Below, in pieces: positions 1 to 4,980 of a stretch of 5,369 nucleotides of DNA. The first letter of the stretch is position 1; every line of letters starts with the position of its first letter. Source of the DNA: Acidobacteriota bacterium (GTDB lineage Bacteria > Acidobacteriota > Terriglobia > Terriglobales > Acidobacteriaceae). The stretch lies in contig JAJZJJ010000265.1 in assembly GCA_021810175.1 (NCBI GenBank), positions 1 to 5,369 of the forward strand. The letters are read 5' to 3'. The translations under genes were made by a program, and so were the position numbers. Below the pieces are notes generated by a model. The model searched no databases. It had not been told where the DNA came from and saw only the letters and a program-made list of their open reading frames with translations.

Positions 1-82
1 AAGGCAGGGCGGAGTTCTTGGCTCCGCTGATGCGAATTGTCCCCTGGAGCGGTGTGCCGCCGCGAATAATGAATTTATCCAT
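1..82 (-). CDS. murA: UDP-N-acetylglucosamine 1-carboxyvinyltransferase, N-terminal fragment cut by window edge
   Basis: Only the first 27 codons are present. The peptide begins MDKFIIRGGTPLQGTIRISG and continues AKNSALP. This is the classic MurA (EPSP synthase fold) N-terminus, and Lys22-Asn23 fall at exactly the substrate-binding positions used in E. coli numbering. MurA transfers enolpyruvate from PEP to UDP-GlcNAc in the cytoplasm, the first committed step of peptidoglycan synthesis and the fosfomycin target; the Cys/Asp catalytic loop lies outside the window. The ATG at 82-80 is chosen because the family start aligns there. No good Shine-Dalgarno sequence is visible; the upstream bases contain a small GGGC-AA-GCCC palindrome instead. 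The gene follows murQ on the same strand after a gap of about 41 bases, so co-transcription is likely. Identity is firm although the piece is short. Confidence 0.9.
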   Translation of the reverse strand, partial: MDKFIIRGGTPLQGTIRISGAKNSALP

Positions 83-123
83 GAATTGGGCTTGCCCGTA
101 AAGGTGAGGTAGATCGTTCTGGC

Positions 124-1101
124 TTAGAGCTCGAGCGTGGTGTCTTCGATCGCTCGGCGAACGTTCCCGTCCGACTTGGTCAAACGGCGCACCGCTTCCT
201 GCTTGTCTACTTTCGCCTTCAGCATGACCAAAGCAATGGGAACGCTTTTGCCAGCCGATTTGATCGTGCGCACCGCGGTCTCGTGATCCACCCCGCAGGA
301 CTGCGTCAGGATGCGGATTCCGCGCTCGACCAGTTTGGAGTTCTTCATGTGCACATTGACCATCAGGTTTTCGTACACATAACCCAGGCGCGTCATTGCA
401 CCCGTGGTAATCATGTTCAGAATCATCTTCTGCGCGGTGCCGGCCTTCATGCGCGTGGAGCCGAGCACGACCTCCGGTCCCACTTCGGCCACGATGGTCA
501 CGTCCGCGACGGTCGAAAGTTCCGAATTGTAGTTGCAGGTTACGGCGGCCGTTTTGGATCCTCGACCCCGCGCATATTCCACGGCTGCAACGACATAGGG
601 TGTACGCCCGCTGGCGGAAATGCCAATGACGATGTCTTTCCGCGTGGGGCGGCGGCGTGCAATGTCCCGCTGGCCCAGCTCGCGTGAGTCCTCGTTCACT
701 TCCATTGCGGAGGCAAGCGCCTTGGGTCCGCCCGCCATAATGTATTGCACCGTCTGTGGGGAAGTGGAGTAGGTCGGAGGAATTTCCGAAGCATCGAGCG
801 CCGCGATCCGTCCGCTCGAACCGGCGCCGACATAGATCAGGCGTCCCCCGTCCCGTAAGCACCGCGCCACATTGTCGATGACCGTAGCGATCTCTGGAAG
901 AGATTTCTTGATCGCCGCGGTGATCTTCACATCTTCATGGTTGATGATCCGGGCAATTTCCAGCGCCGACTTTGTATCGAAACCTTCCGATGCTTCATTG
1001 GCGCTTTCCGTTGTGAGTCGCTGCAGATCTGTAAATGAACCTTTGCCGTTATGCTCGGCATTTCTGGTCCGTGCCTCGGTCTGGCCGGTTGCGTTTGTCA
1101 T
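124..1101 (-). CDS. murQ: N-acetylmuramic acid 6-phosphate etherase MurQ
   Basis: A 325-residue SIS-domain lyase that cleaves the D-lactyl ether of MurNAc-6-phosphate to give GlcNAc-6-phosphate and D-lactate, a cytoplasmic step of cell-wall recycling. The phosphosugar-binding loop GAGSSGR is at about residues 92-98, followed by DASEIPPT, whose Glu106 matches catalytic Glu83 of the E. coli enzyme. Glu137 in EVNEDS matches Glu114. A second family signature, ASGRTPYV, is at 163-170 and STRMKAGTAQK at about 215-225. A C-terminal helical (UBA-like) part follows. It is about 25 residues longer than E. coli MurQ, from an extra polar N-terminus before LQRLTTES. The ATG at 1101 is the only start available, because an in-frame TGA lies 21 bases upstream. 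The nearest GAGG sits only 2 bases from the ATG, which is unusually close. The gene lies between the serine hydrolase and murA on the same strand. Confidence 0.96.
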   Translation of the reverse strand: MTNATGQTEARTRNAEHNGKGSFTDLQRLTTESANEASEGFDTKSALEIARIINHEDVKITAAIKKSLPEIATVIDNVARCLRDGGRLIYVGAGSSGRIAALDASEIPPTYSTSPQTVQYIMAGGPKALASAMEVNEDSRELGQRDIARRRPTRKDIVIGISASGRTPYVVAAVEYARGRGSKTAAVTCNYNSELSTVADVTIVAEVGPEVVLGSTRMKAGTAQKMILNMITTGAMTRLGYVYENLMVNVHMKNSKLVERGIRILTQSCGVDHETAVRTIKSAGKSVPIALVMLKAKVDKQEAVRRLTKSDGNVRRAIEDTTLEL

Positions 1102-1105
1102 AGCC

Positions 1106-1123
1106 TCAAAACACCGCTTTCAT
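1106..1123 (-). other. Possible 5-codon upstream mini-ORF before murQ
   Basis: On the minus strand an ATG at 1123-1121 opens the frame M-K-A-V-F and stops with TGA at 1108-1106, four bases before the murQ ATG. A purine-rich AGAGGG (complement of 1134-1139) lies 10 bases before this ATG and is a better ribosome site than the one next to murQ. The stop codon overlaps the GAGG in front of murQ. This arrangement would allow ribosomes to terminate and restart on murQ. So short a frame can easily occur by chance, so this is only a suggestion. Confidence 0.2.
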
Positions 1124-1176
1124 GCTGCAAGTGCCCTCTTCGATTGTATCGCCTCGGCTTCCAATCTCGCAGCCAC

Positions 1177-2286
1177 TTATTTGGATGCGTTCAACTCCTG
1201 CATCAGGGCATCGTGGAATCTGGGACGTACTCGCCGGATGCCCTCGGAAGAACTCTCAGAATGTGCGTCCGGATACGTGCGATTCGTGAGCAGCGCGACC
1301 GCAATCTGCTTTTCCCGGTCAATCCAAAGAGAAGTTCCCGTGTACCCGAGATGACCCACCGAGTGGCTGCTGAAGAATTGCCCCGACGAAGAAGGCGCGG
1401 AGGGAGTGTCCCATCCAAGGGCCCGCGACGTGTGCGGAGGCATGGATTGGCGTGCCGTAAAAAGACTGACAGCTTCCCGCTGGAAAACAGGCGCACCCCC
1501 GCGCAAGATGCAGGAAGCGAATCGAAGCACGTCGGCAACATTGGAAAACAGGCCAGCATGCCCGGCAATGCCCCCCAGCCTGCAACAGTTTTCGTCATGC
1601 ACTTCGCCCTGCACTGTTCCCCGCCGCAGACCCACATCAATGCCGGTCGGCGGTATGGAAGATCGGATCTCCGGCGGTGGGCGGTACTGGGTAGAGGTCA
1701 TGCCAAGTGGGGCAAAGATTTCGCGTCGGCAAAATGCGTCCAGAGGTTCCTCTGCGAGCCTTTCCAGAAGCTGCCCTAGCACAATGAATCCGATGTCGGA
1801 ATACACGGCGCGGCTTTCCGGAGCCGCCTCCAGCGGCATGCGCAAACAGGCGTCCAGCAACTCCGCGCGAGTGGAACAACGTTCGTAGAGCCGCTCATAA
1901 GCGGGCAGGCCGGAGGAGTGCGCGAGCAGCATGGTTGGCGTGACGGAGCGTTTCCGGCTGCCCAGCGCTTCCGCTTCAACAAATTCGGGAAGCGTTTCGC
2001 CGACCGGGCGATGAAGATCGAGCCGCCCGCGCTCCCAAAGCAGCATGGCCGTCGCCGTGGTCGCGACAACTTTGCTGACGCTGGCGAGATCAAAGATCGT
2101 TTCCGGGCGCACGGGTGGCGCGCCCGCTTCGTACGTGAAGTGGCCAAGCGCCTCTGTCGTGAGAACTTGTCCTTGGGCGAACACTCCAAACGCCGCTCCA
2201 GGAAAAACGCGGTCCTGGATGGCTTGCTCGAGCACGTCACGCGCCGCGGGAAAACTCTCGCAAACGGAATGCGGAGGCTGCGTCAT
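1177..2286 (-). CDS. Serine hydrolase, beta-lactamase class C / PBP-like family (possible AmiE/YbbE- or YfeW-type)
   Basis: 369 residues. The nucleophile motif S-V-S-K (Ser69, Lys72) sits in the context FDLASVSK. The second motif is Y162-S-D164, the Y-S-D form common in this branch instead of YxN. The third motif is H312-L-G314 within GHLGYTG, replacing KTG. The stretch HDENCCRLGGIAGHAGLFS (about 230-248) is characteristic of the YfeW/YbbE-like and esterase branch rather than true AmpC. No clear signal peptide is visible, so the protein is probably cytoplasmic unless the start is wrong. The ATG at 2286 has a modest GAGAA upstream. In Bacillus subtilis a family member (AmiE/YbbE, an N-acetylmuramyl-L-alanine amidase) is encoded with murQ. 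The same pairing here, with a gap of 75 bases to murQ, makes muropeptide processing the best guess. A DD-peptidase or esterase activity remains possible, and the substrate cannot be read from the sequence. Confidence 0.9.
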   Translation of the reverse strand: MTQPPHSVCESFPAARDVLEQAIQDRVFPGAAFGVFAQGQVLTTEALGHFTYEAGAPPVRPETIFDLASVSKVVATTATAMLLWERGRLDLHRPVGETLPEFVEAEALGSRKRSVTPTMLLAHSSGLPAYERLYERCSTRAELLDACLRMPLEAAPESRAVYSDIGFIVLGQLLERLAEEPLDAFCRREIFAPLGMTSTQYRPPPEIRSSIPPTGIDVGLRRGTVQGEVHDENCCRLGGIAGHAGLFSNVADVLRFASCILRGGAPVFQREAVSLFTARQSMPPHTSRALGWDTPSAPSSSGQFFSSHSVGHLGYTGTSLWIDREKQIAVALLTNRTYPDAHSESSSEGIRRVRPRFHDALMQELNASK

Positions 2287-2418
2287 TTTCTCAGCCTACC
2301 GCCAGTCAGTACTGCTGGAAAGAACGGAATTGCGACCTGCGCCACCTTCCGGCGCATAGTGCTTGAGCCGGGACGCGGGGATTCGATTTACGATAGACGC
2401 AGAGGGTTTGATTCGCAG
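2287..2418. other. Divergent intergenic region between serine hydrolase and lepB
   Basis: These 132 bases must hold the start signals of two divergent genes. Toward lepB there is a TTGAGC at 2363-2368 and a TACGAT at 2389-2394, but they are 20 bases apart, too far for a normal sigma-70 promoter. No operator palindrome or riboswitch was recognised. Confidence 0.4.
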
Positions 2419-3012
2419 GTGCAGGAGTACCAGGAAAAGAGCGGTCCTGAATCGTCCAGGCCAGCCGGGGCTGAATCGGCAGAGCCCCATGGCAACCCGC
2501 AGAGTTTTGTCTGGCAGATGTGGACACGGGACCTGCTGGTTTCCGTTCTGGTCGCCTTCTTCATCATCACTTTTGTCTCCCAGCCGGTGCGCGTGGAAGG
2601 CACCAGCATGATGCCGGAACTGCAGGACCAGGAACGCATTTTCATCAACAAATTTGAGTATCACTTTGAGCCGATCCGGCGTGGCGATGTCATCGTGTTC
2701 CACTATCCGCGCGACCCCGTCAAAAGCTATATCAAGCGTGTGATCGCAATTCCTGGAGACGATCTCCGGATCCTGGACGGACAGGTCTACGTGAACGGCA
2801 AGCCGCTCGCCGAGCCCTACGTTCTGCCTCGCTACCAGGATGAGCGCTCCTATCCCGACAGAGTTCTGAAGGCAGGTCAGTACTTCGTCATGGGCGACCA
2901 CCGCTCCATCTCCAGCGACAGCCGGGATTTTGGTCCCGTCAACCGGAGCCTGATCTACGGCAAGGCTTCTTTCGTGTATTGGCCGGCGGATGAAATGGGC
3001 GTAGTTCGATAG
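2419..3012 (+). CDS. lepB: Signal peptidase I
   Basis: An S26-family membrane protease that cleaves signal peptides from exported pre-proteins on the outer face of the inner membrane. Numbered from the GTG at 2419 (197 residues), it has a polar N-terminal tail (1-33), one membrane segment (about 39-53, LLVSVLVAFFIITFV), box B VEGTSMMPEL with nucleophile Ser63, box C RGDVIVFHYP, box D YIKRVIAIPGD with general base Lys106, and box E GDHRSISSDSRDFG. In box E a His replaces the usual Asn of GDN. GTG 2419 is preferred because it gives a hydrophilic cytosolic tail, with AGAGGG at 2401-2406 (12 bases away) as a so-so ribosome site. ATG 2518 would leave only four residues before the membrane helix, and GTG 2359 is a further option. 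The open frame reaches back to 1918, but that part is antisense to the hydrolase gene and is not coding. The gene is transcribed divergently from the serine hydrolase. Confidence 0.93.
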   Translation: MQEYQEKSGPESSRPAGAESAEPHGNPQSFVWQMWTRDLLVSVLVAFFIITFVSQPVRVEGTSMMPELQDQERIFINKFEYHFEPIRRGDVIVFHYPRDPVKSYIKRVIAIPGDDLRILDGQVYVNGKPLAEPYVLPRYQDERSYPDRVLKAGQYFVMGDHRSISSDSRDFGPVNRSLIYGKASFVYWPADEMGVVR

Positions 3013-3057
3013 GATTTCAGATTGCCGCGCGGATCAGATCGAGGAGAACACCGGTTC

Positions 3058-3081
3058 GCCATACACGTAGCCATACACGTA
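3058..3081. repeat. Perfect tandem duplication of a 12-base unit
   Basis: GCCATACACGTA occurs at 3058-3069 and again immediately at 3070-3081 with no mismatch. It lies between lepB and the His-rich gene, about 93 bases before the latter's start. Two tandem copies could be a transcription-factor half-site pair or a simple replication slippage. No known factor is recognised. Confidence 0.6.
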
Positions 3082-3133
3082 ACTGGGTCTGCCAGGGACG
3101 CGGTCCGGACAACATACCGGGACATTCGACCAT

Positions 3134-3167
3134 CCCACTAAAAGAGGGGATATTTCCCCATTGGGAG
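3134..3167 (+). promoter_or_regulatory. Structured leader overlapping the ribosome site of the His-rich gene
   Basis: GGGGA (3146-3150) pairs with TCCCC (3155-3159) around a 4-base loop, and CCCA (3134-3137) can pair with TGGG (3162-3165). The same TCCC (3155-3158) can instead pair with GGGA (3163-3166), which is the core of the Shine-Dalgarno GGGAG at 3163-3167. The leader can therefore in principle open or mask the ribosome site. The stems are short and their stability was not computed. Confidence 0.3.
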
Positions 3168-3174
3168 TCCAAAG

Positions 3175-3453
3175 ATGCCTACTGAATCGCACAGGAAAGC
3201 CGCCGAGCACCACGAGAATGCTGCGAAGTCTCACCGTAGTGCTGCGGAAAGTCACGGGCGCGGCGAGCACGACAAGGGGATGGAGCATTCTTCTCGCGCT
3301 CACGAGCATTCCACCCATGCACACAAGGCTTCCACAGATGCGCATGAGAGGTCCAAATCGAGCCGCTCAGAAGCGGGCTCCAAAGGTGGCAGCTCTCTTT
3401 CTTCGGAAGAGCATTCCCGCGCAGGATCTCAGTCCCACAAAAACGATCGATAG
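3175..3453 (+). CDS. Small His/Ser/Ala-rich heptad-repeat protein of unknown function
   Basis: 92 residues with 14 histidines, no membrane segment and no signal peptide. The first part is a clear 7-residue repeat, [S/H]-H-x-x-A-A-[E/K], at residues 5-11, 12-18 and 19-25, which would put His and Ala on fixed faces of a helix. It then becomes a looser stretch with alternating His (AHEHSTHAHK, about 42-51) and a Ser/Gly/Lys-rich, probably disordered tail. Start ATG 3175 is supported by GGGAG at 3163-3167, seven bases upstream. Small proteins of this look, often starting near M-x-x-E-S-H-x-K-A-A-E-H-H, are known from many bacteria as hypothetical proteins. Metal binding is conceivable from the histidines but is inference only. 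It stands alone, 162 bases after lepB, with an inverted repeat shortly downstream. Confidence 0.75.
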   Translation: MPTESHRKAAEHHENAAKSHRSAAESHGRGEHDKGMEHSSRAHEHSTHAHKASTDAHERSKSSRSEAGSKGGSSLSSEEHSRAGSQSHKNDR

Positions 3454-3478
3454 GGCGATTGCGTGACTGATCGAACAT

Positions 3479-3517
3479 ATTGAGTCCACACCGGACTCCC
3501 CCACGGGTGGACTCAAT
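3479..3517 (+). terminator. Strong inverted repeat after the His-rich gene; possible terminator without T-tract
   Basis: ATTGAGTCCAC (3479-3489) pairs perfectly over 11 bases with GTGGACTCAAT (3507-3517). Three inner pairs (CCG 3491-3493 with CGG 3504-3506) can add to this past a bulged A. It begins 25 bases after the stop codon. No run of T follows, so it is not a standard intrinsic terminator; it may be a 3' end stabiliser, a Rho-related site or a protein-binding palindrome. The first arm can also pair with a nearer GGACTC at 3493-3498. Confidence 0.45.
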
Positions 3518-3553
3518 CTGTTCGGCAGACTCGTTCCCATTTCCATGTGGCTA

Positions 3554-3582
3554 TTGATTTGCGGAGAAAAGTTTCGTAAACT
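3554..3582 (+). promoter_or_regulatory. Candidate sigma-70-like promoter for the 75-residue gene
   Basis: TTGATT (3554-3559) and TAAACT (3577-3582) each match four of six consensus bases and are separated by exactly 17 bases, within a locally AT-rich patch. Transcription would start near 3589, leaving a leader of about 95 bases before the ATG at 3685. The rest of the gap 3454-3684 shows no other gene. Confidence 0.3.
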
Positions 3583-3684
3583 CATAGATGAACTGTCTCT
3601 GTGGCCTGCTATCATTTCCCGCCGGGCCACTGTTCACTCTAGCAGTCTCTGCCCAAATCTTCTGCAATAAAGGACCAGCAAGCA

Positions 3685-3912
3685 ATGGCAAAGCGTCGTG
3701 GAAATCCAAACTGGGGCAAGCCGGAACCGATCGGGCCGGTCGTTCCCACCGTTACCTCCTTTGAGCAAGTGGTTAAGGAGTACAAGTTGACACCCGATCA
3801 ATACGTCCGCTCCACTCGCCTTCGCGAATGGGCGCGGCGCAATAAGAACTCGAAGTATATTCCAGAGACTCTGCTGGAAGCTTGGGGTTTCGAGATCGAA
3901 TCCTCACTGTAA
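3685..3912 (+). CDS. Small conserved-looking basic protein of unknown function (75 aa)
   Basis: The 75-residue product begins [15 protein letters not shown], a basic Gly/Pro/Asn-rich arm. A compact, probably helical part follows, with [18 protein letters not shown] (about 25-42), then [23 protein letters not shown]. It has no signal peptide or membrane segment. The regular amphipathic helices and clean codon use argue for a real gene. AAAGGA (3669-3674), ten bases before the ATG, supports the start. The basic arm plus a helix containing TPDQYVRS could suit nucleic-acid or ribosome association, but I recognise no domain and assign no function. It appears to be a single-gene transcription unit: a candidate promoter lies upstream and a strong intrinsic terminator begins 18 bases after the stop. 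It resembles small orphan proteins seen in Acidobacteriota, by impression only. Confidence 0.8.
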   Translation: MAKRRGNPNWGKPEPIGPVVPTVTSFEQVVKEYKLTPDQYVRSTRLREWARRNKNSKYIPETLLEAWGFEIESSL

Positions 3913-3929
3913 AAAGCACCGCCGGTTTC

Positions 3930-3962
3930 AAAAATGCCATCTCGCGCAGAGATGGCATTTTT
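3930..3962 (+). terminator. Rho-independent terminator
   Basis: AAAAATGCCATCTC (3930-3943) pairs perfectly over 14 bases with GAGATGGCATTTTT (3949-3962) around the 5-base loop GCGCA. The arm ends in a run of five T, and the mirror-image A run lets it work on both strands. It ends transcription of the 75-residue gene and leaves only 44 bases before the ribB start. Confidence 0.93.
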
Positions 3963-4006
3963 CTTTGGAGCGCGAACAAATACCGGCCTGGTGCGGAGTG
4001 GATACA

Positions 4007-4711
4007 ATGTCTTCCATGGTGGATGGAAACGTTTTTGTCGACGTTCCGACAGCTCTGCAGGAGTTTCGTGCCGGTCGCATGATCGTGGTTGTCGATGATG
4101 AAGATCGTGAAAACGAAGGCGACCTTACACTCGCTGCGGAATTCGTCACTCCGGAGGCGATCAATTTCATGGCCCGCTTCGGGCGCGGTTTGATATGCCT
4201 GACGCTCACGGAAGACCGTGCCGACCATCTGCGTCTGCGGCCCATGACCGACGAAAATACCTCGCGATTCGGGACCGCGTTCACAGAAAGCATCGAGGCG
4301 CGGGAGGGAGTGACGACGGGCATTTCAGCGCATGATCGGGCGCACACGATTCGCGTCGCCATCGATCCTGCGTCTGGCGCTGCGGACCTGGCCCGGCCCG
4401 GCCACGTCTTTCCACTGCGGGCGCGGCGGGGCGGCGTCCTGGTGCGCGCAGGACAAACCGAGGCGTCTGTCGATCTGGCCCGGATGGCGGGGCTTGTGCC
4501 CGCTGGCGTTATCTGCGAAATCATGAAGGATGACGGTACCATGGCCCGTGTTCCGGACCTGATCGAGTTCTGCCGGTCCAGGCTGGCGCACTTCAAGTGC
4601 CCGACCTCGGTGGAGTTTCGGGACGCCCTGGCCAGGACAGCCACCGGGAAGCTGCAGAAGTTCAAGCTGCGCGCGCCGTACTGGGACGGCTACCAGCGCC
4701 GGGTGAACTGA
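4007..4711 (+). CDS. ribB: 3,4-dihydroxy-2-butanone 4-phosphate synthase (RibB), C-terminus replaced by foreign sequence
   Basis: Residues 1 to about 188 are RibB, which converts ribulose 5-phosphate to 3,4-dihydroxy-2-butanone 4-phosphate and formate for riboflavin synthesis in the cytosol. Visible motifs are [11 protein letters not shown] (30-40, acidic metal/substrate loop), [13 protein letters not shown] (103-115), [11 protein letters not shown] (129-139), [11 protein letters not shown] (147-157) and [19 protein letters not shown] (167-185) with Glu171. RibB should then end with about 25 residues of the K-H-x-L-x-x-x-x-x-x-D-L-x-x-Y-R type. Instead the frame continues as the end of an acyl-CoA ligase to the TGA at 4711. 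ATG 4007 is chosen for GGAG at 3995-3998, 8 bases away; ATG 4016 is a less likely alternative, and a TTG at 3965 lies within the region just after the terminator stem. No FMN riboswitch was recognised. As written, the product would lack the RibB C-terminal helix and any fused RibA domain. Confidence 0.9.
   Translation: MSSMVDGNVFVDVPTALQEFRAGRMIVVVDDEDRENEGDLTLAAEFVTPEAINFMARFGRGLICLTLTEDRADHLRLRPMTDENTSRFGTAFTESIEAREGVTTGISAHDRAHTIRVAIDPASGAADLARPGHVFPLRARRGGVLVRAGQTEASVDLARMAGLVPAGVICEIMKDDGTMARVPDLIEFCRSRLAHFKCPTSVEFRDALARTATGKLQKFKLRAPYWDGYQRRVN
4559..4711 (+). pseudogene. C-terminal tail of an AMP-forming acyl-CoA synthetase, in frame with RibB
   Basis: From about [20 protein letters not shown] to the stop, the sequence is the C-terminal subdomain end of an ANL-superfamily ligase (FadD-type). 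It includes the A10 motif [12 protein letters not shown], with the conserved adenylation Lys at residue 215 of the joined frame, and the final APYWDG..RRVN. Only about 50 residues are present; the ATP-binding core is missing, so it cannot act as a ligase. The phrase LIEFCR suits both families, which hides the exact join (about 4556-4576). The sequence style is actinobacterial. Most probably it is a fragment brought in by a mis-join. Confidence 0.8.
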
Positions 4712-4827
4712 CCGGCGAGGGCCCCGGATAGGCTTGCTGACCAGGTACGGCGGGTTCGTCACTCTGGGAGCGGACGGCCGGGAAGGTAGGCCGCCGCAGC
4801 GCGGCCCCAAGAGTGAGAGGCCTGTCG
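4712..4827. other. GC-rich spacer between ligase tail and RecF-like start
   Basis: No convincing gene is seen here. GGCCGC (4789-4794) and GCGGCC (4801-4806) form a 6-base stem with a 6-base loop, without a T run. GAGAGG (4815-4820) serves as the ribosome site for the frame starting at 4828. A further join may lie hidden here, since a ligase gene is not a usual neighbour of recF. Confidence 0.35.
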
Positions 4828-4980
4828 ATGAACGACGTCGGCCAGGCGGCAGGGGCCGCGGCTCAGGTCGGCCAGGCGGCCGCGCCGCTGCGGATCGAGT
4901 CCCTGCGCCTCACGGATTTCCGCTCCTACGCCCGGCTCGACTGGCAGCCCGGCGGCATGGTCGTCGCCCTCGCGGGGCCG
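4828..4980 (+). CDS. recF: RecF-like DNA repair ATPase, N-terminal fragment
   Basis: ATG 4828 follows GAGAGG by 7 bases. After about 20 Ala/Gln/Gly-rich residues comes LRIESLRLTDFRSYARLDWQ and then PGGMVVALAGP (to residue 51). This is the RecF start, the strand-turn region of an SMC-like ATPase that loads RecA at gaps. In RecF the next residues should be N-G-A-G-K-T-N (Walker A), but the frame instead reads H-D-H-D-G and no RecF-like sequence follows. The frame stays open to the window end only because it runs antisense to a universal stress protein gene in the same codon register. So this is a cut-off recF, not a working one. A 14-base repeat encodes VGQAA twice in the leader. Confidence 0.7.
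4837..4880. repeat. Two copies of a 14-base direct repeat in the recF-like leader
   Basis: GTCGGCCAGGCGGC is found at 4837-4850 and 4867-4880, exactly 30 bases apart, so it encodes the same V-G-Q-A-A in the same frame. It gives the N-terminus a short Ala/Gln-rich duplication before the RecF domain. Confidence 0.6.

Noticed and set aside
1051..1888. Overlapping plus-strand open frames opposite the serine hydrolase
   Set aside because: Low-quality Arg/Ser/Pro/Cys-rich translations typical of antisense to a GC-rich gene; no motif in any of them.
2363..2394. TTGAGC/TACGAT promoter for lepB
   Set aside because: The spacing of 20 bases is too wide and both boxes are weak.
1918..2418. Long plus-strand extension in front of signal peptidase I
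   Set aside because: It lies antisense to the well-supported serine hydrolase, has no signal-peptidase character, and would put a 167-residue basic tail before the membrane helix.
3161..3466. Second plus-strand frame overlapping the His-rich gene, starting at TTG
   Set aside because: It overlaps the His-rich gene in another frame, has no ribosome site and shows no repeat or domain; the His-rich frame has GGGAG at the right distance.
3773..4665. Minus-strand open frames opposite the 75-residue gene and ribB
   Set aside because: Arg/Ser-rich antisense shadows; the plus strand carries clear RibB motifs and a terminator.
4007..4711. A new bifunctional riboflavin-synthesis / acyl-CoA-ligase enzyme
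   Set aside because: Only about 50 residues of the ligase end are present, without the ATP-binding core, and a second similar join lies close by.
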